From Halomonas ramblicola (GTDB lineage: Bacteria > Pseudomonadota > Gammaproteobacteria > Pseudomonadales > Halomonadaceae): a stretch of 46,697 bases of DNA. Position numbers and translations under genes: made by a program. Numbering within the stretch: position 1 is the first letter of the stretch; every line of letters starts with the position of its first letter. Positions 17,998-30,443 of this stretch are shown piece by piece. The stretch covers positions 40,998-87,694 of the forward strand of contig NZ_JAUFPL010000010.1 in assembly GCF_030409215.1 (NCBI RefSeq), in the 5' to 3' direction. The notes beneath the pieces were generated by a model. That model saw only the letters and a list, made by a program, of their open reading frames with translations, did no database searches and had not been told where the DNA came from.

Positions 17998-19218
17998 CTA
18001 CTCCTCCAGGTCCACCTGGCGATAGCCGATCAGGTAGAGCACCGCATCGAGGCCCAGGGTCGAGATGGAATGGCGAGCCTGGGCGCGCACCAGCGGCTTG
18101 GCGCGGAAGGCGATGCCGAGCCCGGCGGCGGCGAGCATCTTGAGGTCGTTGGCGCCGTCGCCCACGGCGATGGTCTGCTCCATGGCGAGCCCCTCGCGCT
18201 CGGCGATCTCGCGCAGCAGCAGCGCCTTGCGATCGGCATCGAGGATCGGTTCGCGCACCTCGCCGGTCACCTTGCCGTCCTCGATCACCAGCTCGTTGGC
18301 GTGGATCTCGTCGAAGCCGAGTCGCTGCTGCAGATGGCGGGCGAAGTAGGTGAAGCCACCGGAGAGGATGGCGGTACGGTAGCCCAGGCGCTTGAGCTGC
18401 TTCATCAACCGCTCGACGCCGTCCATCAGCGGCAGTTCCGCGGCGATCTCGGCGAGCACGGCTTCATCGAGTCCCTTGAGCTTGCTCATGCGCTCGCGGA
18501 AGCTCTGCTGGAAGTCCAGCTCGCCGCGCATAGCCCGCTCGGTGACGGCGGCGACCTCGTCGTAGACGCCGTGGCGGCGCGCCAACTCGTCGATCACCTC
18601 GGCCTGGATCAGGGTGGAATCCATATCGAAGCAGACCAACCGACGGTGCCGGCGCCAGATGGAGTCCTCCTGGATGGCGATGTCCACGCCGTGCATGGCG
18701 CCCAGCGCCAGGGCCTTCTCGCGCAGGGCGTCGAGGTCGACCTCCTCGCCGCGCAGCCAGCACTCCACGCAGGCGCCCTGGATGCTCTGGTGGTCGCGGG
18801 GCACGCCGCCGTCCAGGGGCTCGCGGCCGGAGAGGCGGTGGATCAGCTCCACGGTGAGGCCGTGCTCGGCGGTCAGCGCGCCGACTTCCGCCAGGATGCC
18901 CGCCGGCAGGTGCGGCGCCAGCAGGGTCAGGATCAGCCGCGGCTGGCTGGCCTGGCTGCTCCAGCGCTGATAGTCCTCGGCGCTGACCTGGATCGCCTGG
19001 ACCTCGAGACCCAGGGCATCGCCGGCGGCGGCGAGTGCGCCTTCCAGGTCGGCCTCGTGGTCGAGGCCGACCAGGGCCTCCAGGGAGAGCATGCCGAAGG
19101 TGACGCTCTGGTTGATGTCCAGCAGCCGGGCGCCGCTGGTGGCCAGAGCCTTGCCCAGGCCGGCCAGCTGGCCGGGGCGCGCGGCGCCGGTGGCGCGGAT
19201 CAGGACTCGTCGTGTCAT
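17998..19218 (-). CDS. serB: Phosphoserine phosphatase SerB with two ACT domains
   Basis: 406-residue enzyme for the last step of serine synthesis. The C-terminal HAD domain begins with [10 protein letters not shown] (nucleophile Asp198, acid/base Asp200), continues with [10 protein letters not shown] and ends with [11 protein letters not shown]. The N-terminal half (1-180) holds two ACT-like regulatory domains, which probably sense serine; this long form is common in pseudomonads and related groups, while E. coli SerB is shorter. The ATG overlaps the parC stop as ATGA. Confidence 0.95.
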   Translation of the reverse strand: MTRRVLIRATGAARPGQLAGLGKALATSGARLLDINQSVTFGMLSLEALVGLDHEADLEGALAAAGDALGLEVQAIQVSAEDYQRWSSQASQPRLILTLLAPHLPAGILAEVGALTAEHGLTVELIHRLSGREPLDGGVPRDHQSIQGACVECWLRGEEVDLDALREKALALGAMHGVDIAIQEDSIWRRHRRLVCFDMDSTLIQAEVIDELARRHGVYDEVAAVTERAMRGELDFQQSFRERMSKLKGLDEAVLAEIAAELPLMDGVERLMKQLKRLGYRTAILSGGFTYFARHLQQRLGFDEIHANELVIEDGKVTGEVREPILDADRKALLLREIAEREGLAMEQTIAVGDGANDLKMLAAAGLGIAFRAKPLVRAQARHSISTLGLDAVLYLIGYRQVDLEE

Positions 19219-21467
19219 TCGGTTGCCTCCAGCCGGTCTACCTTCTGCAGGCCGCGGGGCAGCTTGCTGCCGCGCCGGCCGCGCTCGCCGCGATAATACG
19301 CCAAATCGTCGGCCTTGAGGGTCAGGTGTCGCTTGCCGGCATGGACCACCAGGGAGGCATCGGCGGGCAGCACCACCAGGTCGCGCACGAACTCCTCGCG
19401 CCGCGCCGCCCGGGCGCCGGGGATGTCGATCATCTTGTTGCCCTTGCCCTTGGCCATCTCCGGCAGCTGCTCGAGCGGGAAGACCAGCAGGCGGCCCTCG
19501 TTGGAGACCGCGGCGACGCTGGCCCCCACCTCCTCGGGCACGGCCAACGGCGGCAGCACATTGCAGCCCTTGGGCAGGCTCAGCACCGCCTTGCCCGACT
19601 TGTTCTTGCCCACCAGCTCCTCGAGACGCGCCACGAAGCCGTAGCCGCCGTCGGAGGCGAGCAGGAAGCGGGTATCGGGCGGCGCCAGCATGACCCCGGC
19701 CATGTGCGCCCCGGCCACCACATTGACCCGGCTGGTGACCGGCTCGCCCTGGCCGCGGGCGCTGGGCAGGTTGTGGGCGGTCAGGGTATAGGCACGGCCG
19801 GTGTCGTCGAGCAGTACCAGCGGCTGGTTGGTCTTGCCCCGGGCGGCCAGGGCGAAGCGGTCGCCAGCCTTGTAGGAGAGACCGGCGGGATCGATCTCGT
19901 GGCCCTTGGCGCTGCGGATCCAGCCCTTCTCGGAGAGCACCACGGTGACGGGGTCGGCGCCCACCAGCTCCACCTCGGAGAGAGCGCGGGCCTCCTCGCG
20001 CTCGACGATGGGCGCGCGGCGAGCGTCGCCATGCTCCTCGGCGGCGGTGCGCAACTCCTCCTCGATCAGGTCGGTGAGCTTGGCCTCATTGCCCAGCAGC
20101 TCCTGGAGCCGCTTGCGTTCCTCCTCCAGGTCGGCCTGCTCGCCGCGAATCTTCATCTCCTCGAGCTTGGCGAGGTGGCGCAGGCGTAGCTCGAGGATCG
20201 CCTCGGCCTGGCGCTCGCTGAGCCCGAAGGCCTCCATCAGCGCCGGCTTGGGCTCGTCCTCCTCGCGGATGATGCGGATCACCTCGTCGATGTTGAGGTA
20301 GGCGATCAGCAGGCCCTCGAGGAGGTGCAGGCGATCCTCCACCTTGCCCAGGCGGTGCTCCAGGCGCCGGCGCACCGTGGAGCGACGGAAGCGCAGCCAC
20401 TCGCCGAGCAGCTCGGGCAGCGGCATGACCCGCGGCCGGCCGTCGAGGCCGATCACGTTCATGTTGATGCGGATGTTCTTCTCAAGGTCGGTGGTGGCGA
20501 AGAGGTGCGCCATCAGCGCCTCGATGTCGACGCGGTTGGAGCGCGGCTCGATCACCAGGCGGGTGGGTTCCTCGTGGGTCGACTCGTCGCGCAGGTCGGC
20601 CACCATGGGCAGCTTCTTGGCCTGCATCTGGGCGGCGATCTGCTCGAGCACCTTGGCGCCGCTGACCTGGTAGGGCAGCGCGGTGATCACCACGTTGCCC
20701 TCCTCGCGCACGTAGCGGGCGCGCAGCTTCACCGAGCCGCGGCCGCTCTCGTAGACCTTGCGCAGGTCGGCCCGCGGGCTGATGATCTCCGCCTCGGTGG
20801 GGAAATCCGGGGCCGGCAGGTGCTTCACCAGGTCCGCGGTGGTGGCCTCGGGCCGACGCAGCAGGTGACAGGTCGCCTCGACCACCTCGTTCACGTTGTG
20901 CGGCGGGATGTCGGTGGCCATGCCCACGGCGATGCCGGTACCGCCGTTGAGCAGCACATGGGGCAGTCGCGCCGGCAGCACCACCGGCTCGTTCATGGTG
21001 CCGTCGAAGTTGGGGGTCCAGTCCACGGTGCCCTGGCCGAGTTCCGAGAGGAGCACCTCGGCGAACTTCGACAGCCGTGCCTCGGTGTAGCGCATGGCCG
21101 CGAAGGACTTGGGATCGTCGGGACTGCCCCAGTTGCCCTGGCCGTCCACCAGCGGGTAGCGGTAGCTGAACGGCTGGGCCATCAGCACCATGGCCTCGTA
21201 GCAGGCGCTGTCGCCGTGGGGATGGAACTTGCCGAGCACGTCGCCGACGGTACGCGCCGACTTCTTGTACTTGGCGTTGGCTCCCAGCGCCAGCTCGCGC
21301 ATGGCGTAGACGATGCGTCGCTGCACCGGCTTCATGCCATCGCCGATATGCGGCAGCGCGCGGTCGAGGATGACGTACATCGAGTAGTCAAGGTACGCCT
21401 TCTCGGTGTATTCGCGCAGCGAGAGGCGTTCGACGTCGCCCTCCGCCACCTGGATATCCATGGTCAT
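19215..21467 (-). CDS. parC: DNA topoisomerase IV subunit A
   Basis: 750-residue ParC, the DNA-cleaving subunit that decatenates daughter chromosomes. The catalytic Tyr is Tyr127 in [11 protein letters not shown]. The quinolone-resistance region is [12 protein letters not shown], with the wild-type Ser and Glu (equivalent to E. coli Ser80 and Glu84). The C-terminal domain forms the expected beta-propeller repeats. ATG codons at 21467 and 21461 are both possible. It lies downstream of parE but separated by a 128-base repeat-containing gap, and is translationally coupled to serB. Confidence 0.96.
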   Translation of the reverse strand: MTMDIQVAEGDVERLSLREYTEKAYLDYSMYVILDRALPHIGDGMKPVQRRIVYAMRELALGANAKYKKSARTVGDVLGKFHPHGDSACYEAMVLMAQPFSYRYPLVDGQGNWGSPDDPKSFAAMRYTEARLSKFAEVLLSELGQGTVDWTPNFDGTMNEPVVLPARLPHVLLNGGTGIAVGMATDIPPHNVNEVVEATCHLLRRPEATTADLVKHLPAPDFPTEAEIISPRADLRKVYESGRGSVKLRARYVREEGNVVITALPYQVSGAKVLEQIAAQMQAKKLPMVADLRDESTHEEPTRLVIEPRSNRVDIEALMAHLFATTDLEKNIRINMNVIGLDGRPRVMPLPELLGEWLRFRRSTVRRRLEHRLGKVEDRLHLLEGLLIAYLNIDEVIRIIREEDEPKPALMEAFGLSERQAEAILELRLRHLAKLEEMKIRGEQADLEEERKRLQELLGNEAKLTDLIEEELRTAAEEHGDARRAPIVEREEARALSEVELVGADPVTVVLSEKGWIRSAKGHEIDPAGLSYKAGDRFALAARGKTNQPLVLLDDTGRAYTLTAHNLPSARGQGEPVTSRVNVVAGAHMAGVMLAPPDTRFLLASDGGYGFVARLEELVGKNKSGKAVLSLPKGCNVLPPLAVPEEVGASVAAVSNEGRLLVFPLEQLPEMAKGKGNKMIDIPGARAARREEFVRDLVVLPADASLVVHAGKRHLTLKADDLAYYRGERGRRGSKLPRGLQKVDRLEATE

Positions 21468-21510
21468 GGGTTCGGGGCCCTATTGGTCGTCATGGAAAAA
21501 AACATAGTTA

Positions 21511-21578
21511 GAAGAGGGAAGAACGGCGCTTCGCGCCTGGAAGAGGGAAGAAAATCATCCATCCTGTCTCCCCTCTTC
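21511..21578. repeat. parE-parC intergenic GAAGAGGGAAGAA repeats
   Basis: GAAGAGGGAAGAA occurs twice in direct orientation (21511-21523 and 21540-21552), separated by a GGCGCTTCGCGCC palindrome, and is followed by the complementary CCCTCTTCCTTCTT at 21571-21584. One or other purine copy can pair with the pyrimidine copy. It resembles the AGCTGGAAG elements at 2485 and 13560 in having purine-rich arms around a GCGC core. It may end or attenuate the parE transcript before parC. Confidence 0.65.
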
Positions 21579-21595
21579 CTTCTTATCTCTTCCTT

Positions 21596-24110
<2,515 letters not shown>

Positions 24111-24189
24111 ACCGCAGCACCTGTATGAACAGCCAGCATCGAATCGACTCCCTGGCTCGTTTTCGCGTCGCCCCGGCGGCTGAGACCCA

Positions 24190-25842
24190 TCACTCCTCCG
24201 CTGCCCAGGCCGCCTCGATCAGCGCCCGGGTGGAGGCGTCCATGGCCTCGATGCCCTCGCGGCGCTCGAGGATGCGCTGGGTCTCGCCGGCGATCTTCTT
24301 GCCCAGCTCCACCCCCCACTGGTCGAAAGGATTGATCGCCCAGATGGTCGCCTGGACGAACACCTTGTGCTCGTAGAGGGCGATCAGCGCGCCCAGGGTC
24401 GCCGGGGTCAGGCGATCGAGCAGCAGGGTGCTGGACGGCTGGTTGCCGCGGTAGCGCTTGTGGCCGGGGCGCGGGCCATCGTCCTCGATGGCGTCGTCGC
24501 CGAGCATCAGCACCCGCGATTGGGCGAAGCAGTTGGCCAGGGCCAGGCGGTGCTGGGACTTGAGATGCGCCCGGGTGGCCTCCTCGGCGACGTCGTCATA
24601 ACGCCGCAGGGGGGCGATGAAGTCGCACTCCACCGCCTGGGTGCCCTGGTGCAGCAGCTGGTAGAAGGCGTGCTGGGCATTGGGGCCGAGCTGGCCCCAG
24701 AGTACCGGACAGGTGGAATAGCCGACCTCGTGGCCGTCGTGGGTCACCGACTTGCCGTTGGACTCCATCTCGAGCTGTTCGAGATAGGCCGCGAAGTACT
24801 CCAGCCGGCCGTCGTAGGGGAGGATGGAGTGGGCGCGAATGTCCAGGAAGTTGACGTTCCAGATCCCCGCCAGGGCCAGCTGCACCGGCAGGTTGTCGGC
24901 GAGCTCCGCCTCGCGGAAGTGGCGGTCCATGGCATGCGCCCCGGCCAGCAGCTCGCGGAAACCGTCCATGCCCACCACCAGGGCGATGGGAAGGCCGATG
25001 GCCCCCCACAGCGAGTAGCGTCCGCCCACCCATTCCCAGAACTCCAGCTGGTTGGCTGGCGCGATGCCCCACTCGCCCATCTTCTCGGGGCTCGCCGAGA
25101 CGCCGATGAAGTGCTGGCGCATCACCAGGGCATCGTCGACGCCCTCCTCCACGCCCAGGCGCGTCATCAGCCAGTCGCGGGCGGTGCGGGCGTTGGAGAG
25201 GGTGTCGATGGTGGTGAAGGACTTCGACGAGAGCACGAACAGGGTGGTCTCGGGATTGAGCCGGCCCAGGTAGTCGGCGAGCTGGGAGCCGTCCATGGTG
25301 GAGGCGAAGTGCACCTCGATGCGGTGCACGCCCGAGGGACGGAAGTCGGCCAGGGCATGGGTGACCATCAGCGGCCCCAGGTCCGAGCCGCCCACCCCCA
25401 GGTTGACCACGTGGCGGATCGCCTTGCCGGTGGCGCCACGCCACTGGCCGGCGTGGAAGCGCTCGACCATGGTGGCCATGTGGTCCAGGGTGGCGTGCAC
25501 CCCCGGCACCAGGTCCTCGCCGTCGATCTCCAGGGCGGCGTCCGCCGGCAGGCGCAGGGCGGTGTGCAGGGCGGGGCGATCCTCACTGACGTTGACGCGC
25601 TCGCCGTCGAGCAGGCGACGGATCGCCCCGGGCAGGTCCGCCTCACGCGCCAGGTCGAGCAGCAGGCGCTGCGTCTCGGTGGACCAGCGCTGCTTGGAGA
25701 GATCCAGGGTCAGGCCGGCGGCCCGACGCGTGAAGCGTGCCTGGCGATTCGTCTCCCCGACGAACAGCTCGCGCAGGTGGGTCTCGCGCATCGTCGCGGC
25801 GTGGGCCGCCAGGGCGCGCCAGGCGGCGGTCTGATCGATCAT
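24190..25842 (-). CDS. pgi: Glucose-6-phosphate isomerase
   Basis: 550-residue PGI interconverting glucose-6-phosphate and fructose-6-phosphate. Signatures: GVGGSDLGPLMV, FVLSSKSFTT, HFIGVSASPEKM, MESNGKSV and NPFDQWGVELGKKI. AAGGAGGAA precedes the ATG at 25842 by about 4 bases. The frame remains open to 28020 antisense to cmoA and the PLD gene, but that long extension is a GC-driven shadow. It diverges from cmoA. Confidence 0.97.
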   Translation of the reverse strand: MIDQTAAWRALAAHAATMRETHLRELFVGETNRQARFTRRAAGLTLDLSKQRWSTETQRLLLDLAREADLPGAIRRLLDGERVNVSEDRPALHTALRLPADAALEIDGEDLVPGVHATLDHMATMVERFHAGQWRGATGKAIRHVVNLGVGGSDLGPLMVTHALADFRPSGVHRIEVHFASTMDGSQLADYLGRLNPETTLFVLSSKSFTTIDTLSNARTARDWLMTRLGVEEGVDDALVMRQHFIGVSASPEKMGEWGIAPANQLEFWEWVGGRYSLWGAIGLPIALVVGMDGFRELLAGAHAMDRHFREAELADNLPVQLALAGIWNVNFLDIRAHSILPYDGRLEYFAAYLEQLEMESNGKSVTHDGHEVGYSTCPVLWGQLGPNAQHAFYQLLHQGTQAVECDFIAPLRRYDDVAEEATRAHLKSQHRLALANCFAQSRVLMLGDDAIEDDGPRPGHKRYRGNQPSSTLLLDRLTPATLGALIALYEHKVFVQATIWAINPFDQWGVELGKKIAGETQRILERREGIEAMDASTRALIEAAWAAEE

Positions 25843-25935
25843 GGTTCCTCCTTGGACGCTCTCGGGTCGGGCTGCCGTGCACCTCTGCATGGGCGGGCGT
25901 AGAATAGCGACTTCCCCTGCTGTTCCGGCCTGCTT

Positions 25936-26676
25936 ATGAGTGACGCATCTTACCGTGACGCGATCTTTTCCACACCCCTGGACCGGGTGGCGCGCTTCTC
26001 GTTCGACGAGCGGGTGGTGGCCTGCTTCCCCGACATGATCCGCCGCTCGGTGCCGGGCTACGGCCAGATCCTCGGCATGCTGGGGCTGATCGCCCGCCGC
26101 CACCTGCGCCACGGCGCCCGGGTCTACGACCTGGGCTGCTCGCTGGGCGCCGGGGGGCTGGCCCTGGCCGGCCAGCTGTCCCCCGAGGCCTTCCGCTACA
26201 CCGGGGTCGACCTCTCGCCGGCCATGGTGGCCCGGGCCCGCGAGACGCTCGCCGCCGAGTGCCCCGACCACGCCATCGAGGTGCTCGAGGGCGACATCCG
26301 CCACTTCGACTACCGGCCGACCGGCATGGTGGTGCTCAACTTCACCCTGCAGTTCCTGGCCCCGGAGGATCGCCAGGCGGTGCTGGCCCGGCTCTTCGAG
26401 GCCCTGGAACCCGGCGGGGTGCTGGTACTCTCGGAGAAGATCCAGGCCGCGGACGAGGAGGAGAACGCCTGGCTGGTGGAGCGCTACCATGACTTCAAGC
26501 GCGCCAACGGCTACAGCGACCTGGAGATCAGCCAGAAGCGCACGGCGCTGGAGAACGTGCTGCTGCCCGACACCCTGGCGGCCCACCACGACCGCCTGGC
26601 GGACGCCGGTTTCGCGCGCGCCCATACCTGGTTCCAGTTCCTCAACTTCGCCTCGCTGATCGCCTTCAAGGAGTGA
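25936..26676 (+). CDS. cmoA: Carboxy-S-adenosyl-L-methionine synthase CmoA
   Basis: 246-residue enzyme that makes carboxy-SAM from SAM and prephenate. The SAM-binding motif is [15 protein letters not shown], followed by FTGVD-like [14 protein letters not shown] and [45 protein letters not shown] is characteristic of CmoA. Carboxy-SAM is used by CmoB, encoded two genes downstream. A TAGAAT -10 candidate lies at 25900-25905, with no strong -35. Confidence 0.96.
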   Translation: MSDASYRDAIFSTPLDRVARFSFDERVVACFPDMIRRSVPGYGQILGMLGLIARRHLRHGARVYDLGCSLGAGGLALAGQLSPEAFRYTGVDLSPAMVARARETLAAECPDHAIEVLEGDIRHFDYRPTGMVVLNFTLQFLAPEDRQAVLARLFEALEPGGVLVLSEKIQAADEEENAWLVERYHDFKRANGYSDLEISQKRTALENVLLPDTLAAHHDRLADAGFARAHTWFQFLNFASLIAFKE

Positions 26677-26703
26677 GTCGCACCGGCGAGGCCGGGAGGC
26701 AAC

Positions 26704-28110
26704 ATGAGCGCATGGCTCGGCGGCCTGCTGCTGGCGGCCGCCACCGCCTGGCTGGCCACCGCCTGGTGGCACGGCCGCAAGCCACTGCCCCCGGGGCTGC
26801 ACGTGGCCGCCCCCTGGCGCCCCGCCGCAGGCGTCGAATTGCTGCTCGACGAGGCCTGCCTCGACGCCCATGGCCGGTGGCGCCGACGCCGGGCGATCTT
26901 CGCCGAGTGGCGGCGGCTGATCGCCCAGGCCCGCCGCCTGGTGGTGATCGACCTCTTCCTGCTCGACGACGGCCCGCTCGGCCGCTCGCTGTGCCGGGCG
27001 CTGATCCGCCGCAAGGCCCGGGTGCCGGGGCTCGAGGCGCTGGTGCTGGTGGACCCCATCAACCACTGCTACGGCGGGCGCCCCGCCCCCCAGCTCGAGG
27101 CGCTGCGCCGGGCCGGAGTGCGGGTCGCCACCTGCGACCTGACCCCGGGACGCGACCCCAATCCCGCCTGGACGGCGCTGTGGCGAGGCCTGTTCCGCCC
27201 GCTGGGCAACGCCACCCGCGGCGGCTGGCTGCCCGATCCCCTGGGCCCGGGGCGCGTCACCCTGCGCAGCTACCTGGCGCTGCTCAACTTCAATGCCAAC
27301 CACCGCAAGACCCTGGTGGTGGACCACGACGACGGCTGGCGAGCGGTGGTGAGCTCGGCCAACGCCGACTCGGGCAGCCGCGACTACCGCAACGCCGCCC
27401 TGCGCCTGGCCGGCCCGGCCGCCCTGGACCTGCTGCACAGCGAGCTGGCCCTGGCACACCGCTCCGGCCTCGCCCCGCTGCCATGCGGTCCCGCGCCGCC
27501 CCACGACGCTGGCGTCACCGCCGTGCCCCGGCTGCGCCTGCTCACCGAGGGCGCCATCCGCGACACCCTGCTGGGGATCCTCGACGGCGTCCGGCCCGGC
27601 GAGACGCTGGAGGTGTGCGCCTACTACCTGGCCCACCGCCGGGTGATCCACGCCCTGCTCGCCGCCCACCGCCGCGGCGTAGCGTTGCGCCTGCTGCTCG
27701 ATCCCAACGACAGTCACTTCGGCCGCGCAAGCCCCGGCATCCCCAACCGCCAGACGGCCCGGGAGCTGGCCCGCGCCGGCGTGGCCATCCGCTGGAGCGG
27801 CGACGCCCGGGCCCATGCCCACGGCAAGTGGTTGCTGCGCCATGGCGGCAGGCGCCCCGCCACCCTGCTGATCGGCTCGGCCAACCTCAGCCGGCGCAGC
27901 CTCGACGACCACAACTTCGAGGCCAACATCCAGCTCGAGGCCGCCGCCGACCACCCCGTGATCCGCCAGGCGCGGGAAAGCTTCGCCCGCTACTGGCATA
28001 ATCGCCACGGCGAAACCCACAGCCGCCCCTTCCAGGCGTGCGACGACGCCACGGCCTGGCGCTACTGGCGCTATCGCCTGATGGAGGCCAGCGGCTGGTC
28101 CACCTTCTAG
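26704..28110 (+). CDS. Phospholipase D superfamily protein between cmoA and cmoB
   Basis: 468-residue cardiolipin-synthase/PLD-like protein. A hydrophobic N-terminal segment (5-22) is a likely membrane anchor. The first HKD motif is intact: NHRKTLVVD (His200, Lys202, Asp207) followed by SSANADSGSRD. The second has HGKWLLRH (His373, Lys375), with His380 where Asp is usual, then GSANLSRRSLDDHN. A cardiolipin synthase or phosphatidyl transferase role is possible but unproven. A gap of 27 bases from cmoA and 20 to cmoB suggests cotranscription with the tRNA-modification genes, though no functional link is known. Confidence 0.85.
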   Translation: MSAWLGGLLLAAATAWLATAWWHGRKPLPPGLHVAAPWRPAAGVELLLDEACLDAHGRWRRRRAIFAEWRRLIAQARRLVVIDLFLLDDGPLGRSLCRALIRRKARVPGLEALVLVDPINHCYGGRPAPQLEALRRAGVRVATCDLTPGRDPNPAWTALWRGLFRPLGNATRGGWLPDPLGPGRVTLRSYLALLNFNANHRKTLVVDHDDGWRAVVSSANADSGSRDYRNAALRLAGPAALDLLHSELALAHRSGLAPLPCGPAPPHDAGVTAVPRLRLLTEGAIRDTLLGILDGVRPGETLEVCAYYLAHRRVIHALLAAHRRGVALRLLLDPNDSHFGRASPGIPNRQTARELARAGVAIRWSGDARAHAHGKWLLRHGGRRPATLLIGSANLSRRSLDDHNFEANIQLEAAADHPVIRQARESFARYWHNRHGETHSRPFQACDDATAWRYWRYRLMEASGWSTF

Positions 28111-28130
28111 AGCCGCCTGTCAGGAACATC

Positions 28131-29117
28131 ATGACCGCACCCCATCGCGACCTCTACCACGCCTTCGTCGACCAGGGCCTGGACGCCTGGCTGACCCGCC
28201 TGCCCGAGCAGCTCGCCCGCGGCCTGGATCGGCGTCGCTACGGCGACCTGCCGGCCTGGGAGAAGGCGGTGGCCAAGCTGCCGCCGCTACCCGCCGATCG
28301 CCGGGTGCACCTGGACACCGACACCGTGACGGTGGATGTGGCGCTCGATGACAGCCGGCGCCGCCAGGCCGAGAACCTGCTGCGCAAGCTCGTCCCCTGG
28401 CGCAAGGGGCCCTATCAGCTCGCCGGCATCCAGATCGACACCGAGTGGCGCTCCGACTGGAAGTGGCGGCGCCTGGCGCCGCACCTGGCGGAGCTGCGCG
28501 GAAGGCGGGTGCTGGACGTGGGCGGGGGCAGCGGCTACCACGGCTGGCGCATGGCAGGCTGTGGTGCCGCCTTCGTGCTGGTGATCGACCCCTCGCCGCG
28601 CTTCTACTGGCAGTTCCGGGCGGTGCGCCACTTCGTCGGCGACGCCGACGGCGGGCGTACCCACTTCCTGCCGGTGGGCATCGAGGACGTCCCCGAGGGG
28701 CTCGGCTGGTTCGACACGGTGTTCTCCATGGGCGTGCTCTACCACCGCCCCTCGCCGCTGGAGCACCTGCTGCAGCTCAAGGACGCCCTGCGTCCCGGTG
28801 GCGAGCTGGTGCTGGAGACCCTGGTGGTGGAGGGCGACGCCACCACCGTGCTGCTGCCGGGAGAGCGCTACGCCGCCATGCCCAACGTCTACTTCCTGCC
28901 GTCGTCGGCGGCGCTCTGCCAATGGCTCGAGCGCTGCGGCCTCGCGAACGTGCGGGTGGTGGACGAGGCGGTGACCACCACCGACGAGCAGCGCTCGACC
29001 TCCTGGATGACCTTCCAGTCGCTGGCCGACTTCCTCGATCCCGAGGACCCGACGCGAACCCGCGAGGGCTACCCCGCCCCGCGGCGCGCGGTGGTCATCG
29101 CCAACCTGCCGGGCTGA
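28131..29117 (+). CDS. cmoB: tRNA U34 carboxymethyltransferase CmoB
   Basis: 328-residue enzyme that transfers the carboxymethyl group from carboxy-SAM to 5-hydroxyuridine-34, giving cmo5U. Family segments: KWRRLAPHL, VLDVGGGSGYHGWRMAG (SAM-binding loop), LVIDPSPRFYWQF, FSMGVLYHRPSPLEHL and LETLVVEGD. The ATG at 28131 follows AGGA by 6 bases; an upstream in-frame start inside the PLD gene is rejected. It converges on the App1-type gene with 23 bases between stops. Confidence 0.96.
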   Translation: MTAPHRDLYHAFVDQGLDAWLTRLPEQLARGLDRRRYGDLPAWEKAVAKLPPLPADRRVHLDTDTVTVDVALDDSRRRQAENLLRKLVPWRKGPYQLAGIQIDTEWRSDWKWRRLAPHLAELRGRRVLDVGGGSGYHGWRMAGCGAAFVLVIDPSPRFYWQFRAVRHFVGDADGGRTHFLPVGIEDVPEGLGWFDTVFSMGVLYHRPSPLEHLLQLKDALRPGGELVLETLVVEGDATTVLLPGERYAAMPNVYFLPSSAALCQWLERCGLANVRVVDEAVTTTDEQRSTSWMTFQSLADFLDPEDPTRTREGYPAPRRAVVIANLPG

Positions 29118-29140
29118 GCCCCGCACGGGTCGCCCGGGCC

Positions 29141-30262
29141 TCACGCGGTATCGTCGGTCGTACCGGCCACATCACGGCGCACGGCCGCCAGCCCATGGTC
29201 GGAAATGAAGCCACGCGCCTGGGCATGTTCCGCGATCAGCACGCTGTCGGCGGCCAACACCAGGTCGCAGCGGGTGTGGCGTATCTGGTCGCGCAACAGC
29301 TGGATGGCATGCTGCCGATCCGCCCGCCGGTCCACGCGACGGATATAGATCGCCTCGATACGCCCGGGATGGGCCTTGACGATCCGAGTGTAGACTTCGG
29401 GGTCGTGCTGCCCGCTGTCGCCGATCAGGATGCAGGGTACCCCCTCGAACAGCGCCAGCATGCGGCTGATCAGTCGCTGCTTGTGATCCTCGGCCCGACG
29501 CGGCCAGGGATGGCGCGGGGAGATGCCCCACTCGCGCAGGAACAGGATCGGCCCGACCGGAATGCGATTGAGCTGGAAGAAGGTCTCCAGCATCTCATAG
29601 ATCGCCCAGGGCCCCCGTGACACGTAGAGAATGGGCCGCTCGCCCTGGTCATCCGCGCCGCGGTGCAGGGCCTGGTACAGCGATGCCACGCCGGGAAAGG
29701 CCGTGCGCTGGTGGGGCTTCTCTAGGAACAGCCGATAGAGCATGCGCAGCTTGTCGGCCACGCCGGTGTACATCACGGTATCGTCGATGTCGCTGATCAC
29801 CAGCAGGTCGGTCTCGGGGGCCGGAATATAGACATCCACGCTGGCGCGCACCGGCGCCTCGTGGTCGGCCGAGACCCACAGCTCGGCGCGGTGCCAGGCA
29901 CGATCGAGCGGCAGTGATGAGACGAGCGGCAGGTGGGCGTCGAAGTAGCCATCATGATCGGTGGTCACGGAGACGTGACTATCGCCCAGATGGATATCGA
30001 CGCTGGCATTGGCCACGCCACGACGGGCGATGCGACGCACCACGTCGGCCAGGTCGCGCAGGAAGCCACGGCGCGGCACCATCCTGCCCAGTGGCGCCTG
30101 ATGAAACACGCGGCCCGTGAGGAAGGCTTCTCGACGCGAGCCATACCCCCGGTAGGGGGTGACCATCAGGCCACCGTGGCCGTGATCGCGCTTCATCGGT
30201 CTGGCCACGACCCCCACCAGCCGCTTCACGAACAGGGTGACGTGTCGAAGCGCCTGCTTCAC
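29141..30262 (-). CDS. App1-type phosphatidate phosphatase family protein (DUF2183)
   Basis: About 373 residues. The catalytic HAD-like motif is ISDIDDTVMYTG, followed by FPGVASLYQALH, LYVSRGPWAIYE and ILIGDSGQHDPEVYTRI, the order seen in App1-family phosphatases. An N-terminal basic region with YRGYGSRREAFLTGRVF precedes it. Lipid phosphatase activity is inferred from yeast App1, since bacterial members are little studied. The start is uncertain: GTG 30262 gives an N-terminus (MKQALRHVTLF) like relatives; GTG 30271 and TTG 30340 are also in frame. Confidence 0.82.
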   Translation of the reverse strand: MKQALRHVTLFVKRLVGVVARPMKRDHGHGGLMVTPYRGYGSRREAFLTGRVFHQAPLGRMVPRRGFLRDLADVVRRIARRGVANASVDIHLGDSHVSVTTDHDGYFDAHLPLVSSLPLDRAWHRAELWVSADHEAPVRASVDVYIPAPETDLLVISDIDDTVMYTGVADKLRMLYRLFLEKPHQRTAFPGVASLYQALHRGADDQGERPILYVSRGPWAIYEMLETFFQLNRIPVGPILFLREWGISPRHPWPRRAEDHKQRLISRMLALFEGVPCILIGDSGQHDPEVYTRIVKAHPGRIEAIYIRRVDRRADRQHAIQLLRDQIRHTRCDLVLAADSVLIAEHAQARGFISDHGLAAVRRDVAGTTDDTA

Positions 30263-30443
30263 CCACGCCACCCTGTCCACAGACCAAGTCGAGACTTGCC
30301 GTTCATGGTCGCACGCTCCGGATCGTGTCGATGACCCCAAGCCTAGTCCCGACCCAGCGGCTCCCGCACGTCCTTCGCCTCCCTTGACGATATTCGGCCC
30401 CCAGCCAGCCAGGTCGGCGTAGTGCGCCTCCTGCGGAGGGGGC

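Noticed and set aside
25843..28020. Open frame extending pgi upstream by over 700 codons
   Set aside because: It lies antisense to cmoA and the PLD gene, and pgi has its own ATG with AGGAGG at 25842.
30341..30443. Extra N-terminal codons or a small gene before the App1-type gene
   Set aside because: Only TTG or GTG starts without good ribosome-binding sites; nothing resembling a known protein.
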